DNA from: Alphaproteobacteria bacterium | GTDB lineage: Bacteria; Pseudomonadota; Alphaproteobacteria; Micavibrionales; Micavibrionaceae | Assembly: GCA_021775995.1 (NCBI GenBank) | Contig: JAJFGS010000013.1 | Span: 434,001-498,000 of the forward strand | Length of the DNA: 64,000 nt | Direction: 5' to 3' | Shown here: positions 28,357 through 36,977 of the stretch, one piece after another | Position numbering within the stretch: the stretch's first letter is position 1 | Layout: every line of letters starts with the position of its first letter | The notes under the pieces: generated by a model | Database searches by the model: none | What the model was told of the DNA's origin: nothing | Seen by the model: only the letters and a program-made list of their open reading frames with translations | Program-made: the position numbers and the translations under genes

Positions 28357-28794
28357 ATGAGTAAACTCTGTGTAGCCCTTCTTTTCCCTTTTTTGATGGC
28401 CTGTAATAATGGTCCCACTCTGTCTGATATAAAGCTGGGTGAGAAGATTGATTTAAAAAAAACTTCCCAAATCCCGGCAGATACTGCTGTCACAAGATAT
28501 AAAGAGAAAGACTCCCCCAGAAGAATATTCGAAAAAGTGGAAAATCTTGGCGATTGCATCGATCAGGGAAAAACAAGCCTTAGAAAAGATGTGATCAGCA
28601 CCGTGTTCAATACAGAGGTTATATGCGGAAACGGGAGAGAGGCAATCAAACTTACCTGCACCCTTAAGGATCCTAAAGAGCTTACAAATGAGACGATGCT
28701 GTTAAATGGTGGCTATGCAAAAAATCTTGAAAAAACATGCCTCAGGATCAGAAGAGAAAAAGACATCGATGCTATTACAAGCGCATCGCCGTGA
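28357..28794 (+). CDS. Small predicted lipoprotein
   Basis: The 145-residue protein starts with a short signal and lipobox FLMAC (Cys16), followed by NNGPTLSDIKLGEKIDLKKT. Four further cysteines (in LGDCIDQ, EVICGNG, KLTCTLK and EKTCLRI) could form two disulfides in the periplasm. I do not recognise a family. It stands alone between the divergent aminopeptidase gene and the convergent tRNA-Ser gene. Start chosen because it creates the signal peptide; there is no strong ribosome binding site. Confidence 0.6.
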   Translation: MSKLCVALLFPFLMACNNGPTLSDIKLGEKIDLKKTSQIPADTAVTRYKEKDSPRRIFEKVENLGDCIDQGKTSLRKDVISTVFNTEVICGNGREAIKLTCTLKDPKELTNETMLLNGGYAKNLEKTCLRIRREKDIDAITSASP

Positions 28795-28876
28795 AGTTAC
28801 TTTATCAGCGCCTCAATATTGGTTTTGCTGACCAGCCATTTACAACAAAATATAGGTGTTTTTTAATGATAAAAAA

Positions 28877-28969
28877 TGGCGGGCACGGAGAGATTCGAAC
28901 TCTCGATGAGGCTATAAACCCCATACTCCCTTAGCAGGGGAGCGCCTTCAGCCACTCGGCCACGTGCCC
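28877..28969 (-). tRNA. tRNA-Ser(GCU)
   Basis: Read on the minus strand, the acceptor stem GGGCACG pairs with CGTGCCC, followed by discriminator G and an encoded CCA (93 nt in all). The anticodon stem CTCCC/GGGAG encloses the loop CTGCTAA, giving anticodon GCT for AGC/AGU serine codons. A long variable arm and GTTCGAATC T-arm are present, as expected for a class II tRNA. An inverted repeat of the 5-prime acceptor strand lies immediately upstream. Confidence 0.95.
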
Positions 28970-28985
28970 ATTTATGTGGGCACGT
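28962..28985 (-). repeat. Inverted repeat spanning the tRNA-Ser 5-prime end and its leader
   Basis: ACGTGCCCA (28962-28970) and TGGGCACGT (28977-28985) are perfect 9-bp arms around a 6-bp loop. One arm is the 5-prime acceptor strand of the tRNA, so the leader of the precursor can pair with it. Confidence 0.7.
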
Positions 28986-29036
28986 CATATAGGAAAGTGC
29001 CCAACGCTCTTTATGTAACAAGGCTTCATTGAAATA

Positions 29037-29645
29037 TCAATCAATAAACTGAGATAAATAGCTGCCCCAGTCTTCTATTTGAGAAACATCAGGAAATTCG
29101 CTGATATTGTAGAGTTGCCAGCCTGTTGGGCTACCCGAGCTACGTTGAATGGCACACATGACGAAAGCATTTGCGTTGGCAGCTTGCTCTCCTGCGATTG
29201 GCATTTCAAGGAGGTTGGTATTGTCCATTCCATCAGCAATACGGGCAAAGGGGGTTAAGACATCTGTAAAAGTATGTTTGCTACGAATTTCAACGATAAA
29301 GACCATGCCGTAAACGTCTGGTGGAACATTGGCGAGCTCGGCTGATATATATTCATCATCACCGTCACCTGTACCACTTTGGTCATCACCGCTGTGATAA
29401 ATTTTTTCGCTATGGTCCATTGAATCTTGGGCTTCGGAACCAACAAAATCGCTAAATTCTTTATTACGATCAAAAATATAGCAGTTGATATCCAGGTCGT
29501 GCTGAGAATCGCCCGTCACACGGCCAAAAAGACCAACCTTTGTTTCACGTACATCCCAACTGAGTCCTGCTACGATGCGTTGGCGTGCTTTCAGGGTGTG
29601 ATTGAGTGGACCTTTTTGTCCTATCGCTAGAAAATTTTGTGTCAT
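29037..29645 (-). CDS. TerD-family protein
   Basis: A 202-residue TerD domain protein. Signatures are RIVAGLSWDVRETKVGLFGR, DLDINCYIFDRNKEFSDFVG, the calcium-binding region HSGDDQSGTGDGDDEYISAE, GMVFIVEIRSKHTFTDV and the C-terminal FVMCAIQRSSGSPTGWQLYN. TerD proteins bind calcium and belong to stress and phage-resistance (tellurite) gene sets; no other ter genes are visible here. It is 3 bp from a membrane protein gene and forms an apparent three-gene operon with it and the DUF4177-like gene. Confidence 0.85.
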   Translation of the reverse strand: MTQNFLAIGQKGPLNHTLKARQRIVAGLSWDVRETKVGLFGRVTGDSQHDLDINCYIFDRNKEFSDFVGSEAQDSMDHSEKIYHSGDDQSGTGDGDDEYISAELANVPPDVYGMVFIVEIRSKHTFTDVLTPFARIADGMDNTNLLEMPIAGEQAANANAFVMCAIQRSSGSPTGWQLYNISEFPDVSQIEDWGSYLSQFID

Positions 29646-29648
29646 GAT

Positions 29649-30077
29649 TTAATCCAAATAGTTTTCATCTTTAAGTTTTTTGTTTTCGAAGAAGTCGTCA
29701 AATATTGCCAAAACAAAGGCGGCAAGGAGACCTATAACAACAAGCGTTGATATAATTTTACCAAAAATTAGACTGCCTAAAAGAGATGTCCAAGTTTGGA
29801 GTAAGACAAGAACGGCGAGTGATATAGCAGATCCGCCAATGATATAGACAAGGCGTTGAGAATATTTTTTATCCGTTCCTGCATTGAGTGTGTAGAGGAA
29901 CCCGCTAAGTGCGCCGATTATTACGAATGAAGCGATGAGTTTATACAGGATAGAATCTTCGGGGCGTAATCCCCAGATACCTAACAAGCCAATGAAGGCA
30001 ATGGCCAATACACAGCCGAGTAATGTGTAAGCATAAGTTTTGCCGCGTTTGTCAGAGTCATTCAGAAAGCTATTCAT
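29649..30077 (-). CDS. Small membrane protein next to TerD
   Basis: The 142-residue protein has four predicted membrane helices (about residues 15-34, 45-63, 75-98 and 105-128) and short loops. The N- and C-termini are charged (NDSDKRGKTY and ENKKLKDENYLD). I do not recognise a family. It overlaps the upstream DUF4177-like gene by 4 bp and is 3 bp from the TerD gene, so co-expression is almost certain. Confidence 0.7.
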   Translation of the reverse strand: MNSFLNDSDKRGKTYAYTLLGCVLAIAFIGLLGIWGLRPEDSILYKLIASFVIIGALSGFLYTLNAGTDKKYSQRLVYIIGGSAISLAVLVLLQTWTSLLGSLIFGKIISTLVVIGLLAAFVLAIFDDFFENKKLKDENYLD

Positions 30078-30304
30078 GCGGTTTCTCTTTCAAGGATAGT
30101 AACAAAAGCTTCACGCTTAAAGAAGAGGAGTTCACGACGGCTTTCACGTTCCATTGTTTTTACGCGCCAACCCTCAGCAGCATTTTTGTTCAAAAATTCT
30201 GAATAACGGACGGGGTTTACTTTTGAGCCTTGTAGAAAGATCGAGCCGAGTAGGGGCTCACGATATATAGCGACTTTATATTCGTACTTTTGAGTCATCG
30301 GCAT
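30074..30304 (-). CDS. DUF4177-like small protein
   Basis: A 76-residue protein. YEYKVAIYREP, a central YSEFLNKNAAEGWRVKTMER and a terminal hydrophobic/basic strand resemble the DUF4177 fold (short beta-alpha-beta proteins with an EGW motif). Either of two close ATGs (30304 or 30298) could be the start. It is the first gene of the TerD trio. Function unknown. Confidence 0.65.
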   Translation of the reverse strand: MPMTQKYEYKVAIYREPLLGSIFLQGSKVNPVRYSEFLNKNAAEGWRVKTMERESRRELLFFKREAFVTILERETA

Positions 30305-30720
30305 AGTTTACCTGTTGTTTTTTGATGCGTCACGATATTTTTGGGCGTTTTTTTGTGTTTCTGGGCAGGAAACTGATGGTGTAACTATTTGATTCCATTT
30401 TAAAAAAATATGCTCTTTCTTTTTGCTCGTTGGAAATTAGGGAGGGGGGGCATACTTTTTCCGTAATGAAAAACTGTTTTGCTGTGTTTATCATGTTCGA
30501 GAATAGATTGCTTGTTTGTATTGTTAAGATAATCATGCGGTAGAATAGCATTTTAGGCCGCAATAGTACAGGAATTATTTCCTACTTTGTGGAAGAAGGT
30601 AGCTTACTTTTTTAGCACGTGCACCCATATACGATCAGGAAGATAAGTGTCGATCAGGACATAATTTCTCAATTACGATTATTTGAAGACTAAATTGCTT
30701 AAAACAGGCTATAATGTCCT
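30305..30720. other. Gene-poor intergenic region
   Basis: About 415 bp with no convincing gene; a 77-codon minus-strand frame here lacks a ribosome binding site and family resemblance. The region holds the G-rich repeat at 30422-30450 and a direct repeat CGATCAGGA (30632-30640 and 30651-30659). The second of these lies about 60 bp before the first toxin-antitoxin operator. Confidence 0.5.
30422..30450. repeat. G-rich dispersed repeat, copy A
   Basis: The 29-bp sequence begins TTTGCTCGTTGGAAAT and ends in a GGGAGGGGGGG tract. A nearly identical 30-bp copy lies at 50824-50853 in the same orientation. No known element is recognised. Confidence 0.6.
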
Positions 30721-30739
30721 ATACGGTAAAATAACGTAT
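30721..30739. promoter_or_regulatory. Upstream operator half of the DUF1778/GNAT toxin-antitoxin operon
   Basis: A 19-bp near-perfect palindrome, ATACGGTAAAATAACGTAT, with one mismatched pair. It has the same length and arms as the second site at 30754-30772, 33 bp downstream (start to start), as expected for cooperative binding of an RHH antitoxin. Confidence 0.65.
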
Positions 30740-30746
30740 AAAAATG

Positions 30747-30775
30747 TTGACTAATACGGTTTTTTACCGTATAAT
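30747..30775 (+). promoter_or_regulatory. Promoter of the toxin-antitoxin operon with an operator inside it
   Basis: TTGACT (30747-30752) and TATAAT (30770-30775) are spaced 17 bp apart. The perfect palindrome ATACGGTTTTTTACCGTAT (30754-30772) fills the spacer and enters the -10. Binding there would block RNA polymerase directly, the usual autorepression design of such systems. Confidence 0.8.
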
Positions 30776-30804
30776 GGTAATATAACAATTGAGGATTAAA
30801 GGAC

Positions 30805-31089
30805 ATGATACAGACAGAAAAAATAGATAAGGCTAGGTTTGACGGTAACTTACCCCAAGAACAAAAAAACTTTTTTGAAAGGGCCGCGACACTGGCTGGT
30901 TTCAAAAACCTTACAGAATTTGTATTTTCTTCAGCTCAAGAAAAAGCAGAAGCTATTGTGATGAATCACGAGACACTTTTAGCTTCTAAAAGAGATAGTG
31001 AAATTTTCTTTGATGCCATATTGAACCCACCAGAGCCAAACCAAAAATTAAGGGCTGCGGCAGCAAAATATAAAAAGAAAGTCCAATAG
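30805..31089 (+). CDS. DUF1778 (TacA-like) antitoxin
   Basis: The 94-residue protein has a basic/hydrophobic N-terminal ribbon-helix-helix region (KARFDGNLPQEQKNFFERAA, TLAGFKNLTEFVFSSAQEKA). A helical toxin-binding tail follows, ending PNQKLRAAAAKYKKKV. DUF1778 proteins neutralise GNAT acetyltransferase toxins and repress their own operon. The toxin gene starts 6 bp downstream, and two palindromic operators lie upstream. The first strand is atypical (EKIDKARFDGNL rather than the usual K..R.DLR) but the fold call is supported by context. Confidence 0.85.
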   Translation: MIQTEKIDKARFDGNLPQEQKNFFERAATLAGFKNLTEFVFSSAQEKAEAIVMNHETLLASKRDSEIFFDAILNPPEPNQKLRAAAAKYKKKVQ

Positions 31090-31095
31090 AATTAA

Positions 31096-31608
31096 ATGAC
31101 ATATATAACAGAATTATTAAATCCAGATCATAACCGATCTGGATTTAAGTGTGGTGAAAAGCCATTAGATACATACATACAGAAAATAGTAAAACAGGAT
31201 AAAAAACGTTATTTATCATTTCCCCACGTTTTGGTAGAAGAGGGGACGAACAAAATAATCGGATATTACACCTTATCTGGATTATCCATCCCAAGCACAA
31301 TATTACCAGAAAACATAACCAGTAAGTTACCGAGCGGATACGATAACCTACCTGCTGTTTTACTCGGTAGATTAGCCGTTGATTTAACATTTCAAAAGCA
31401 GGGGCATGGTGAGGCTTTATTAATAGATGCCATGCAAAGAGTTTATGACTTAACGCAAAGTAGTATTGGGGCTATGGCGATTGCCGTTGACCCAATAAAC
31501 GATGAGGCTGAAAATTTTTATAAACAATATGGATTTATAAATCTTCCTGATCGAGGCAGAATGTTTCTTCCAATGGGAACAGTTAAAATCCTATTAGGTG
31601 GTGCTTAG
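31096..31608 (+). CDS. GNAT-family acetyltransferase toxin (TacT-like)
   Basis: A 170-residue GNAT protein of the type paired with DUF1778. Signatures are the opening LNPDHNRSGFKCGEKPLDTY, an IIGYYTLSG strand, and the acetyl-CoA region VLLGRLAVDLTFQKQGHGEA (Q-x-x-G-x-G). The conserved tyrosine is in NFYKQYGF, and the ending RMFLPMGTVKILL fits. TacT toxins acetylate the amino group of charged tRNAs and block translation. All motifs are intact, so it looks functional. The toxin target is inferred from the family. Confidence 0.88.
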   Translation: MTYITELLNPDHNRSGFKCGEKPLDTYIQKIVKQDKKRYLSFPHVLVEEGTNKIIGYYTLSGLSIPSTILPENITSKLPSGYDNLPAVLLGRLAVDLTFQKQGHGEALLIDAMQRVYDLTQSSIGAMAIAVDPINDEAENFYKQYGFINLPDRGRMFLPMGTVKILLGGA

Positions 31609-31653
31609 CTAAATAAATATTGTATTTATTCCTCTGAGGGTAATTTTTAAACC

Positions 31654-33117
31654 TTAAGACAGCTTCTTCTTCAAAAGCTCATTCACCATAGCGGGATTGG
31701 CTTTACCGCCTGTTTCTTTCATAACTTGCCCAACAAAGAAGCCGAAGAGCTTGTCTTTACCGCCTTTGTATTTTTCAACATTGTCAGGATTGTCAGCAAT
31801 AACTTTATCGACGATGGCTTCGATTTCACCCGTATCAGTGACTTGTTTGAGGCCTTTTTCTTCAACAATGGCGGCAGCGTCTTTGCCAGAGCTGTACATC
31901 TCGGCGAAAACATCTTTGGCGATTTTACCCGATATCGTGTTGTCAGTAATAAGATTAATCAGCCCACCCAACTGTTCAGCCGAGATAGGGGAATCAGCCA
32001 AACGTTTCTCATCTTTTTTGAGTGCGCCGAGTAATTCATTAATCACCCAGTTGGCGGCAAGCTTTGCTGATTCTGGGGCATCATTGTCGTTTGCAACGGC
32101 TTCAAAATATTCTGCACGAGATTTTTCAGCAATGAGAACGGAAGAGTCATAAAGGCTCAAACCATAATCATTCATGAAGCGATGTTTTTTCTGATCTGGG
32201 AGCTCAGGCAAGGTGGCTTTCATTTTCTCAATCAAACCATCCTCAAGAACAAGAGGTAGCAGATCAGGATCAGGGAAATAACGGTAATCATGTGCTTCTT
32301 CTTTTGAACGCATAGAACGTGTTTCCATCTTTACAGGATCCCAAAGACGCGTTTCTTGAACAACTTTGTTACCGCTTTCGATGTGATCAATTTGACGTTC
32401 AACTTCAAAATCAATGGCTTGTTGGATGGCCTTCACACTATTTACATTTTTAATTTCCGCGCGTGTCCCCAGTTCATCCCCCGGATGACGGACGGAGATA
32501 TTCACATCGGCGCGCATTGATCCTTCGTCCATATTGCCATCGCAAGTTTCAAGATAACGCAAAATCATGCGAATTTTATTGATATAGGCGGCGGCCTCTT
32601 CGGGGCCTCTGATATCAGGTTCCGACACGATTTCCATGAGCGCACAACCTGAACGGTTCAAATCAACATAAGATTTGGTTGGATGTTGGTCATGGATAGA
32701 TTTGCCCGCATCTTGTTCTAGGTGTAAGCGGGTAATGCCAATATCTTTGGTTGTGCCGTCGGGTAAGTCAATTTCAATTTTGCCTTCGCCAACGATAGGG
32801 TCTTCAAATTGTGAGATTTGGTAACCTTGTGGCAAGTCAGCGTAGAAGTAGTTTTTACGCGCAAAAATAGAAGTTTCGTTGATTTTTGCATTAAGACCAA
32901 GCCCTGTTTTAACAGCTTGTTCAACACATAGTTTGTTGAGAACAGGAAGCATTCCAGGCATGGCGGCATCAACGAAGGAGACTTGCGTATTTTGTTCCGC
33001 GCCAAAGCTAGTAGCAGACCCTGAAAATAATTTTGATTCAGCCGTTACCTGTGCATGTATTTCCATACCGATAACAATTTCCCAATCGCCTGTTTCACCT
33101 TTAATTAATGCTGACAT
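31654..33117 (-). CDS. gatB: Asp-tRNA(Asn)/Glu-tRNA(Gln) amidotransferase subunit B
   Basis: The 487-residue protein starts [13 protein letters not shown] and shows the GatB signatures [55 protein letters not shown] and [18 protein letters not shown]. The C-terminal YqeY-like domain ends in [14 protein letters not shown]. With GatA and GatC it converts misacylated Glu-tRNA(Gln) or Asp-tRNA(Asn) to the amidated forms. gatC and gatA lie upstream on the same strand, separated by the cysteine-rich gene. Confidence 0.96.
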   Translation of the reverse strand: MSALIKGETGDWEIVIGMEIHAQVTAESKLFSGSATSFGAEQNTQVSFVDAAMPGMLPVLNKLCVEQAVKTGLGLNAKINETSIFARKNYFYADLPQGYQISQFEDPIVGEGKIEIDLPDGTTKDIGITRLHLEQDAGKSIHDQHPTKSYVDLNRSGCALMEIVSEPDIRGPEEAAAYINKIRMILRYLETCDGNMDEGSMRADVNISVRHPGDELGTRAEIKNVNSVKAIQQAIDFEVERQIDHIESGNKVVQETRLWDPVKMETRSMRSKEEAHDYRYFPDPDLLPLVLEDGLIEKMKATLPELPDQKKHRFMNDYGLSLYDSSVLIAEKSRAEYFEAVANDNDAPESAKLAANWVINELLGALKKDEKRLADSPISAEQLGGLINLITDNTISGKIAKDVFAEMYSSGKDAAAIVEEKGLKQVTDTGEIEAIVDKVIADNPDNVEKYKGGKDKLFGFFVGQVMKETGGKANPAMVNELLKKKLS

Positions 33118-33141
33118 GATTTATTAATCCTTTTTGTGTTC

Positions 33142-33678
33142 CTAAAGAACGCAGCCCAAAATTTGTTTGCTCACATAACCTTGAAATTCTGGGTCGGCTT
33201 CTAGAGCACTCATTGGGTCAACAATGTTTGGATTCCGAGTTAAAATACCCGCAAAAACTTGCTCACCTTTCTCAGCTAGATAGCCTGCCACCTTATCTGC
33301 CATGCAATTGCATGTTTTTTCAGGATTTGCCCCTAAAGCAGAGTTTTTATTTGAGATACATGTATTGTAGTAATGATCTTTTGCAGGATATTCCATACAC
33401 GGCGCATATACTTTAACAATCATGTAGTTCATGGCGGCGCGACCAGTTGCATCCTGAACATTCATCGCCTCAATATCTTCTGTTGTCATGTGGTCCATCA
33501 TTTCAGAGGCGGTACAAGCACATAAAAAGTCTTGGCTTTCTTTAGTAAGATTTTCTGCCGCTTCTTTAGAAATACAGTTTTGATAATAAGAATCCGCCAT
33601 TTCTTTATCAACAGGTTCGGCTATGGATGTCGTTATGCCTAAAAATAAAACAAGAGTAGTTAGTAATAAAATACGCAT
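33142..33678 (-). CDS. Exported cysteine-rich protein with an internal duplication
   Basis: A 178-residue protein with a signal peptide (MRILLLTTLVLFLGITTSIA, cleavage near IAEP). The mature part contains two copies of a similar module: SYYQNCISKEAAENL...FLCACTASEMM and HYYNTCISNKNSAL...KTCNCMADKVA. Each has a C-x(n)-C-x-C pattern suggesting a disulfide or metal site. Extra cysteines lie in APCME and ILGCVL. I do not recognise a family. It lies between gatA and gatB with short gaps of 23-24 bp, so it is probably in that transcript, which is an odd place for a periplasmic protein. Confidence 0.7.
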   Translation of the reverse strand: MRILLLTTLVLFLGITTSIAEPVDKEMADSYYQNCISKEAAENLTKESQDFLCACTASEMMDHMTTEDIEAMNVQDATGRAAMNYMIVKVYAPCMEYPAKDHYYNTCISNKNSALGANPEKTCNCMADKVAGYLAEKGEQVFAGILTRNPNIVDPMSALEADPEFQGYVSKQILGCVL

Positions 33679-33701
33679 ATTTGTGACCTTCCTATAATAA
33701 C

Positions 33702-35189
33702 TTAAGCGGCAATCTTACCGGTAAGTTGTGGTTGTGCCGTAAAGTTAGCAGCTTTTTCAATTGAGTGTCCGACACGAAGAACCATTTCTTCATCCCATGG
33801 ACGACCAATAATTTGTAATCCTAATGGCAGACCATCACTGTTTAATCCAGCGGGGACTGACATTCCTGGTAATCCAGCCAATGAGGCGGGAATCGTAAAC
33901 ACATCATTTAAGTACATTTTAACAGGATCGTCCTCGTTTTCGCCAATTGCAAAGGCTGCGCTAGGCGCTGTAGGGGTTAGAAGTGCATCACATTCTTTGA
34001 AAACATTCTCAAAATCATTGGAAATCAAACGACGAACTTTTTGAGCTTTGATGTAATAAGCATCATAATAGCCAGAAGATAGGGCGTATGTGCCAATCAT
34101 AATACGGCGTATGACTTCATCACCAAAACCTTCGGCACGGGTGTTTTCGTAGGTTGAATTTAAATCTTCACCATCAACACGAAGGCCGTATTTTACACCA
34201 TCATAACGGGCCAAATTAGATGATGCTTCAGCAGGAGCAATGACGTAATAAGTTGGTACGGCATATTTTGTATGAGGTAGGGAAACGTCAACAATTTCTG
34301 CGCCTGCATCTTTGACCATCTCAATCCCTTGTTGCCAGAATTTTTCAATTTCATCGGGCATGCCATCAATACGGTATTCTTTTGGAATACCAATTTTCTT
34401 ACCTTTAATGTCGCCTGTAATGGCAGCAGCAAAATCAGGAACAGGCAAATCAGCACTAGTTGAATCTTTAGGGTCAAAACCTGCCATTGATTTTAAAAGA
34501 AGCGCGGCGTCTTCGACAGTGCGTCCAAAGGCACCTGCCTGATCAAGCGAAGAAGAAAAAGCGATGATGCCCCAACGTGAACAACGCCCATAAGTTGGTT
34601 TGATACCTGCCAGCCCACAAAAAGCTGCTGGTTGGCGGATAGAGCCGCCGGTATCTGTACCCGTTGCCGCCATAGAAATACGTGCTGCAACAGCCGCAGC
34701 CGATCCACCAGAAGAACCACCAGGGACTAGGTCAAGATTATTACTGTTTTGGTTTTTCCATGGGCTGATAACGTTACCAAAATGAGATGTTGTATTGGAA
34801 GAACCCATTGCAAATTGATCTAGGTTGGCTTTACCTAACGTCACTGTTCCTGCATTTAATAAATTTTGGCTCACCGTAGATTCATATTGAGGAATAAAAT
34901 TTTCTAAAATTTTACTGGCTGCTGTTGTACGGATACCCTTCGTGCAGAATAAATCTTTCATTGCAATAGGAATACCATCCAGAGCGCCTGCGTTACCCGC
35001 AGCGCGGCGTTTATCACTTTCGGATGCTTGTTTAAGAGCAAGCTCTGGCGTTTCAGTAATGAAAGCGTTCAGATGTTTGGCTTGTGCCATTGCATCAATA
35101 TGTTTTTGAGTGAGCTCAACCGATGTGAATTCTTTGTTTTCGAGACCTTTTAGAGCCTCGGCCATTGTCATGCTTGTTAAATTAGTCAT
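33702..35189 (-). CDS. gatA: Asp-tRNA(Asn)/Glu-tRNA(Gln) amidotransferase subunit A
   Basis: A 495-residue amidase-signature enzyme. The catalytic lysine is in [14 protein letters not shown], and the Ser-cisSer region in [16 protein letters not shown] followed by [22 protein letters not shown]-type tail segments are replaced by [18 protein letters not shown], and the end is [15 protein letters not shown]. It releases ammonia from glutamine for the GatB reaction. gatC ends 2 bp upstream. Confidence 0.96.
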   Translation of the reverse strand: MTNLTSMTMAEALKGLENKEFTSVELTQKHIDAMAQAKHLNAFITETPELALKQASESDKRRAAGNAGALDGIPIAMKDLFCTKGIRTTAASKILENFIPQYESTVSQNLLNAGTVTLGKANLDQFAMGSSNTTSHFGNVISPWKNQNSNNLDLVPGGSSGGSAAAVAARISMAATGTDTGGSIRQPAAFCGLAGIKPTYGRCSRWGIIAFSSSLDQAGAFGRTVEDAALLLKSMAGFDPKDSTSADLPVPDFAAAITGDIKGKKIGIPKEYRIDGMPDEIEKFWQQGIEMVKDAGAEIVDVSLPHTKYAVPTYYVIAPAEASSNLARYDGVKYGLRVDGEDLNSTYENTRAEGFGDEVIRRIMIGTYALSSGYYDAYYIKAQKVRRLISNDFENVFKECDALLTPTAPSAAFAIGENEDDPVKMYLNDVFTIPASLAGLPGMSVPAGLNSDGLPLGLQIIGRPWDEEMVLRVGHSIEKAANFTAQPQLTGKIAA

Positions 35190-35191
35190 GT

Positions 35192-35479
35192 TTATTCTAC
35201 TACTTTCGGGACAACAAAATATCCTTCTAGGGAATCTGGTGCATTGGCGAGAATTTCTTTTTGATACCCGCCATCGGTGACTTTATCTTCACGAAGGCGT
35301 AGATTGATATCAACGACGCTTGCCAAGGGTTCAACATTATCCGTATCAACCTCAGAGAGTTGTTCTACGAAGCCAATAATATTGGAGAGTTGGGGGGCGA
35401 GCTCTTCCAGCTTGGCATCATCCATTTTGATGCGGGCGAGATTTGCTACTTTGGCAACATCTTTTTTAGTCAGAGACAT
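35192..35479 (-). CDS. gatC: Asp-tRNA(Asn)/Glu-tRNA(Gln) amidotransferase subunit C
   Basis: The 95-residue protein begins [20 protein letters not shown] and continues with [20 protein letters not shown] and [20 protein letters not shown], ending in VVPKVVE. This is the complete GatC pattern. It clamps the GatA-GatB interface. It is the first gene of the gatC-gatA-orf-gatB group, whose promoter must lie in the repeat-containing gap up to 35655. Confidence 0.95.
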   Translation of the reverse strand: MSLTKKDVAKVANLARIKMDDAKLEELAPQLSNIIGFVEQLSEVDTDNVEPLASVVDINLRLREDKVTDGGYQKEILANAPDSLEGYFVVPKVVE

Positions 35480-35544
35480 GTTAAAAACCTTTTTATTTCA
35501 TATGTTTTTTAAACTCCAAGCCCCCAAGACGCAATAGTTTATGT

Positions 35545-35657
35545 TGTCATTCTGAGCTTTAGCGAAGAATCGTTGTTTCGATAAAGTAACCCCGCACTTG
35601 TTGCGGGGTCTTTAAAGGTGATGAAGAGACCCCGTAATAAATACGGGGTTTCGTCAT
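35545..35657. repeat. Palindromic repeat cluster between gatC and ruvX
   Basis: It begins GTCATTCTGAGC...GCGAAGAATC and continues with two hairpins, ACCCCGCA/TGCGGGGT (35589-35609) and ACCCCGTA/TACGGGGT (35629-35649), then ends TTTCGTCATGA. The conserved GTCAT ends relate it to the other palindromic elements, although it looks partial or composite. It fills most of the 200-bp gap before ruvX. Confidence 0.6.
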
Positions 35658-35679
35658 GAATTATGCTATAACCCTTTTC

Positions 35680-36168
35680 ATGAAAATTGAATTGTTAAAA
35701 GATTGTCTGGGTAGGGTTCCTAAAAATTGTCGTCTGATGGGGCTGGATTTAGGAAGCAAAACGATTGGGATTGCCGTGAGCGATGTGGGGCAATCTATCG
35801 CAACACCTGTCACAACAATTAAACGAACAAAGTTTTCAAAGGATATTCTGGAGCTGGAAAAGCTTATTAAAGAGTTTGAAATAGGGGGGTATATTCTAGG
35901 CTTGCCTCTCAATATGGATGGTTCGGAAGGGGCACGATGTGATGCAACGCGAAGTTTTGCTGATGAAATGAGTAAAAACGAGACTGTGTTTGGCTCTCAG
36001 CCATTTATAGCCCTTCAGGATGAAAGGTTGTCCACACATACAGTGGATAACTTTCTGGATAACCGTGTGGATATGAAGAAATCTTCTAAGCGGGGCGCTA
36101 AGGATTCAGGGCTTACCGACCAGCTTGCCGCTCAGGTTATATTACAAGGGGCGTTAGATAGTTTTTAA
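35680..36168 (+). CDS. ruvX: Pre-16S rRNA processing nuclease / Holliday junction resolvase-like YqgF
   Basis: The ATG at 35680 gives MKIELLKDCLGRVPKNCRLM before the conserved GLDLGSKTIGIAVSD, matching alphaproteobacterial RuvX. An upstream ATG at 35656 lies inside the repeat end and would add eight residues. Other motifs are YILGLPLNMDGSEGARCDAT and the acidic cluster in LQDERLSTHTVDN. The protein of about 162 residues has an RNase H fold and processes the 16S rRNA 5-prime end. Its stop overlaps the convergent metallopeptidase gene by 4 bp. Confidence 0.88.
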   Translation: MKIELLKDCLGRVPKNCRLMGLDLGSKTIGIAVSDVGQSIATPVTTIKRTKFSKDILELEKLIKEFEIGGYILGLPLNMDGSEGARCDATRSFADEMSKNETVFGSQPFIALQDERLSTHTVDNFLDNRVDMKKSSKRGAKDSGLTDQLAAQVILQGALDSF

Positions 36169-36977
36169 TTATATCTAATTAACTGGTCACTATGGCGTTT
36201 CATCCAAGATTTACCTTTGGAGTAATGGGCGGATAAATCTTTACATTCCATCCAAAAATCAGGGGAATGATCCATATGAATGAGGTGGGCTACTTCATGA
36301 GCCACAACATAGTCAAAGGCATACTCAGGAGCGAAGATAAGTCGCCAAGAGTAGGAGAGTTTGCCATCTTGTGAGCAACTACCCCAACGGCTGGACGTGT
36401 CTTTTACATCGACGGAAATGATCTTTTTATCGATTTGTGCGGCCTTTTCGTGGGAAAGGACCGTTAATTTATCTTTCGCTAGATTAATAATAAAGCGTTT
36501 AATACGCGATGTAGGGTCTATTTTATTTGTTAAAACGGTTAATTTGTTGTTTTTCAATGTGATATCGGTTGTTTTTAAAGTAATATCGTAAATAATATCA
36601 ATTTCTGTGTTATTTCCTAAAATAGGAATAGTCACTCCATCATTAAAACCAATAGAGGGTGGAAGTTCTTTTAATTTCTGGCGTATCCAGAATTTATGTT
36701 CCAAGGCAAAAAGGTAAGCGGAACGCATAGAGGCACGTTTTGGCACAACCAAATTGATAATCTGTTTCTTTGGATCTAGCCTAAGGGCCATTCTTTTAGC
36801 TCTTGGGTTGATTTTCAACACTAAATCAGGAGAAATATCATCAAAAGGGTAGGTATTTAGGGCATTATCAGCTTTTTGCGCCCGTAAAAGCGCATCTGTA
36901 CGTGTATTTTTAGTGTTTCTGAGCGCTTTTGAGCCCACAATTTCCTCAATAGTTTCTTTAAAGTTGAATAAGCTCAC
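36165..36977 (-). CDS. YgjP-like zinc metallohydrolase (DUF45)
   Basis: A 270-residue protein with the WLM/YgjP-like C-terminal peptidase domain. The zinc site is YVVAHEVAHLIHMDHSPDFW (H-E-x-x-H with a distal His), preceded by SRWGSCSQDGKLSYSWRLI, a family signature. The N-terminal half is a beta-rich domain with VLKINPRAKRMALRLDPKKQ. It is likely cytoplasmic; the substrate is unknown. It is convergent with ruvX. Confidence 0.88.
   Translation of the reverse strand: MSLFNFKETIEEIVGSKALRNTKNTRTDALLRAQKADNALNTYPFDDISPDLVLKINPRAKRMALRLDPKKQIINLVVPKRASMRSAYLFALEHKFWIRQKLKELPPSIGFNDGVTIPILGNNTEIDIIYDITLKTTDITLKNNKLTVLTNKIDPTSRIKRFIINLAKDKLTVLSHEKAAQIDKKIISVDVKDTSSRWGSCSQDGKLSYSWRLIFAPEYAFDYVVAHEVAHLIHMDHSPDFWMECKDLSAHYSKGKSWMKRHSDQLIRYN

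Noticed and set aside
29037-29645. Calling the TerD gene a tellurite-resistance determinant
   Set aside because: Only TerD is present; the family has broad stress roles and the other ter genes are absent from view, so the resistance label is not supported.
30330-30563. A 77-codon open frame on the minus strand
   Set aside because: It crosses the G-rich repeat, has no convincing ribosome binding site, and its product shows no family features; the second copy of the repeat also lies in a chance frame (50686-50889).
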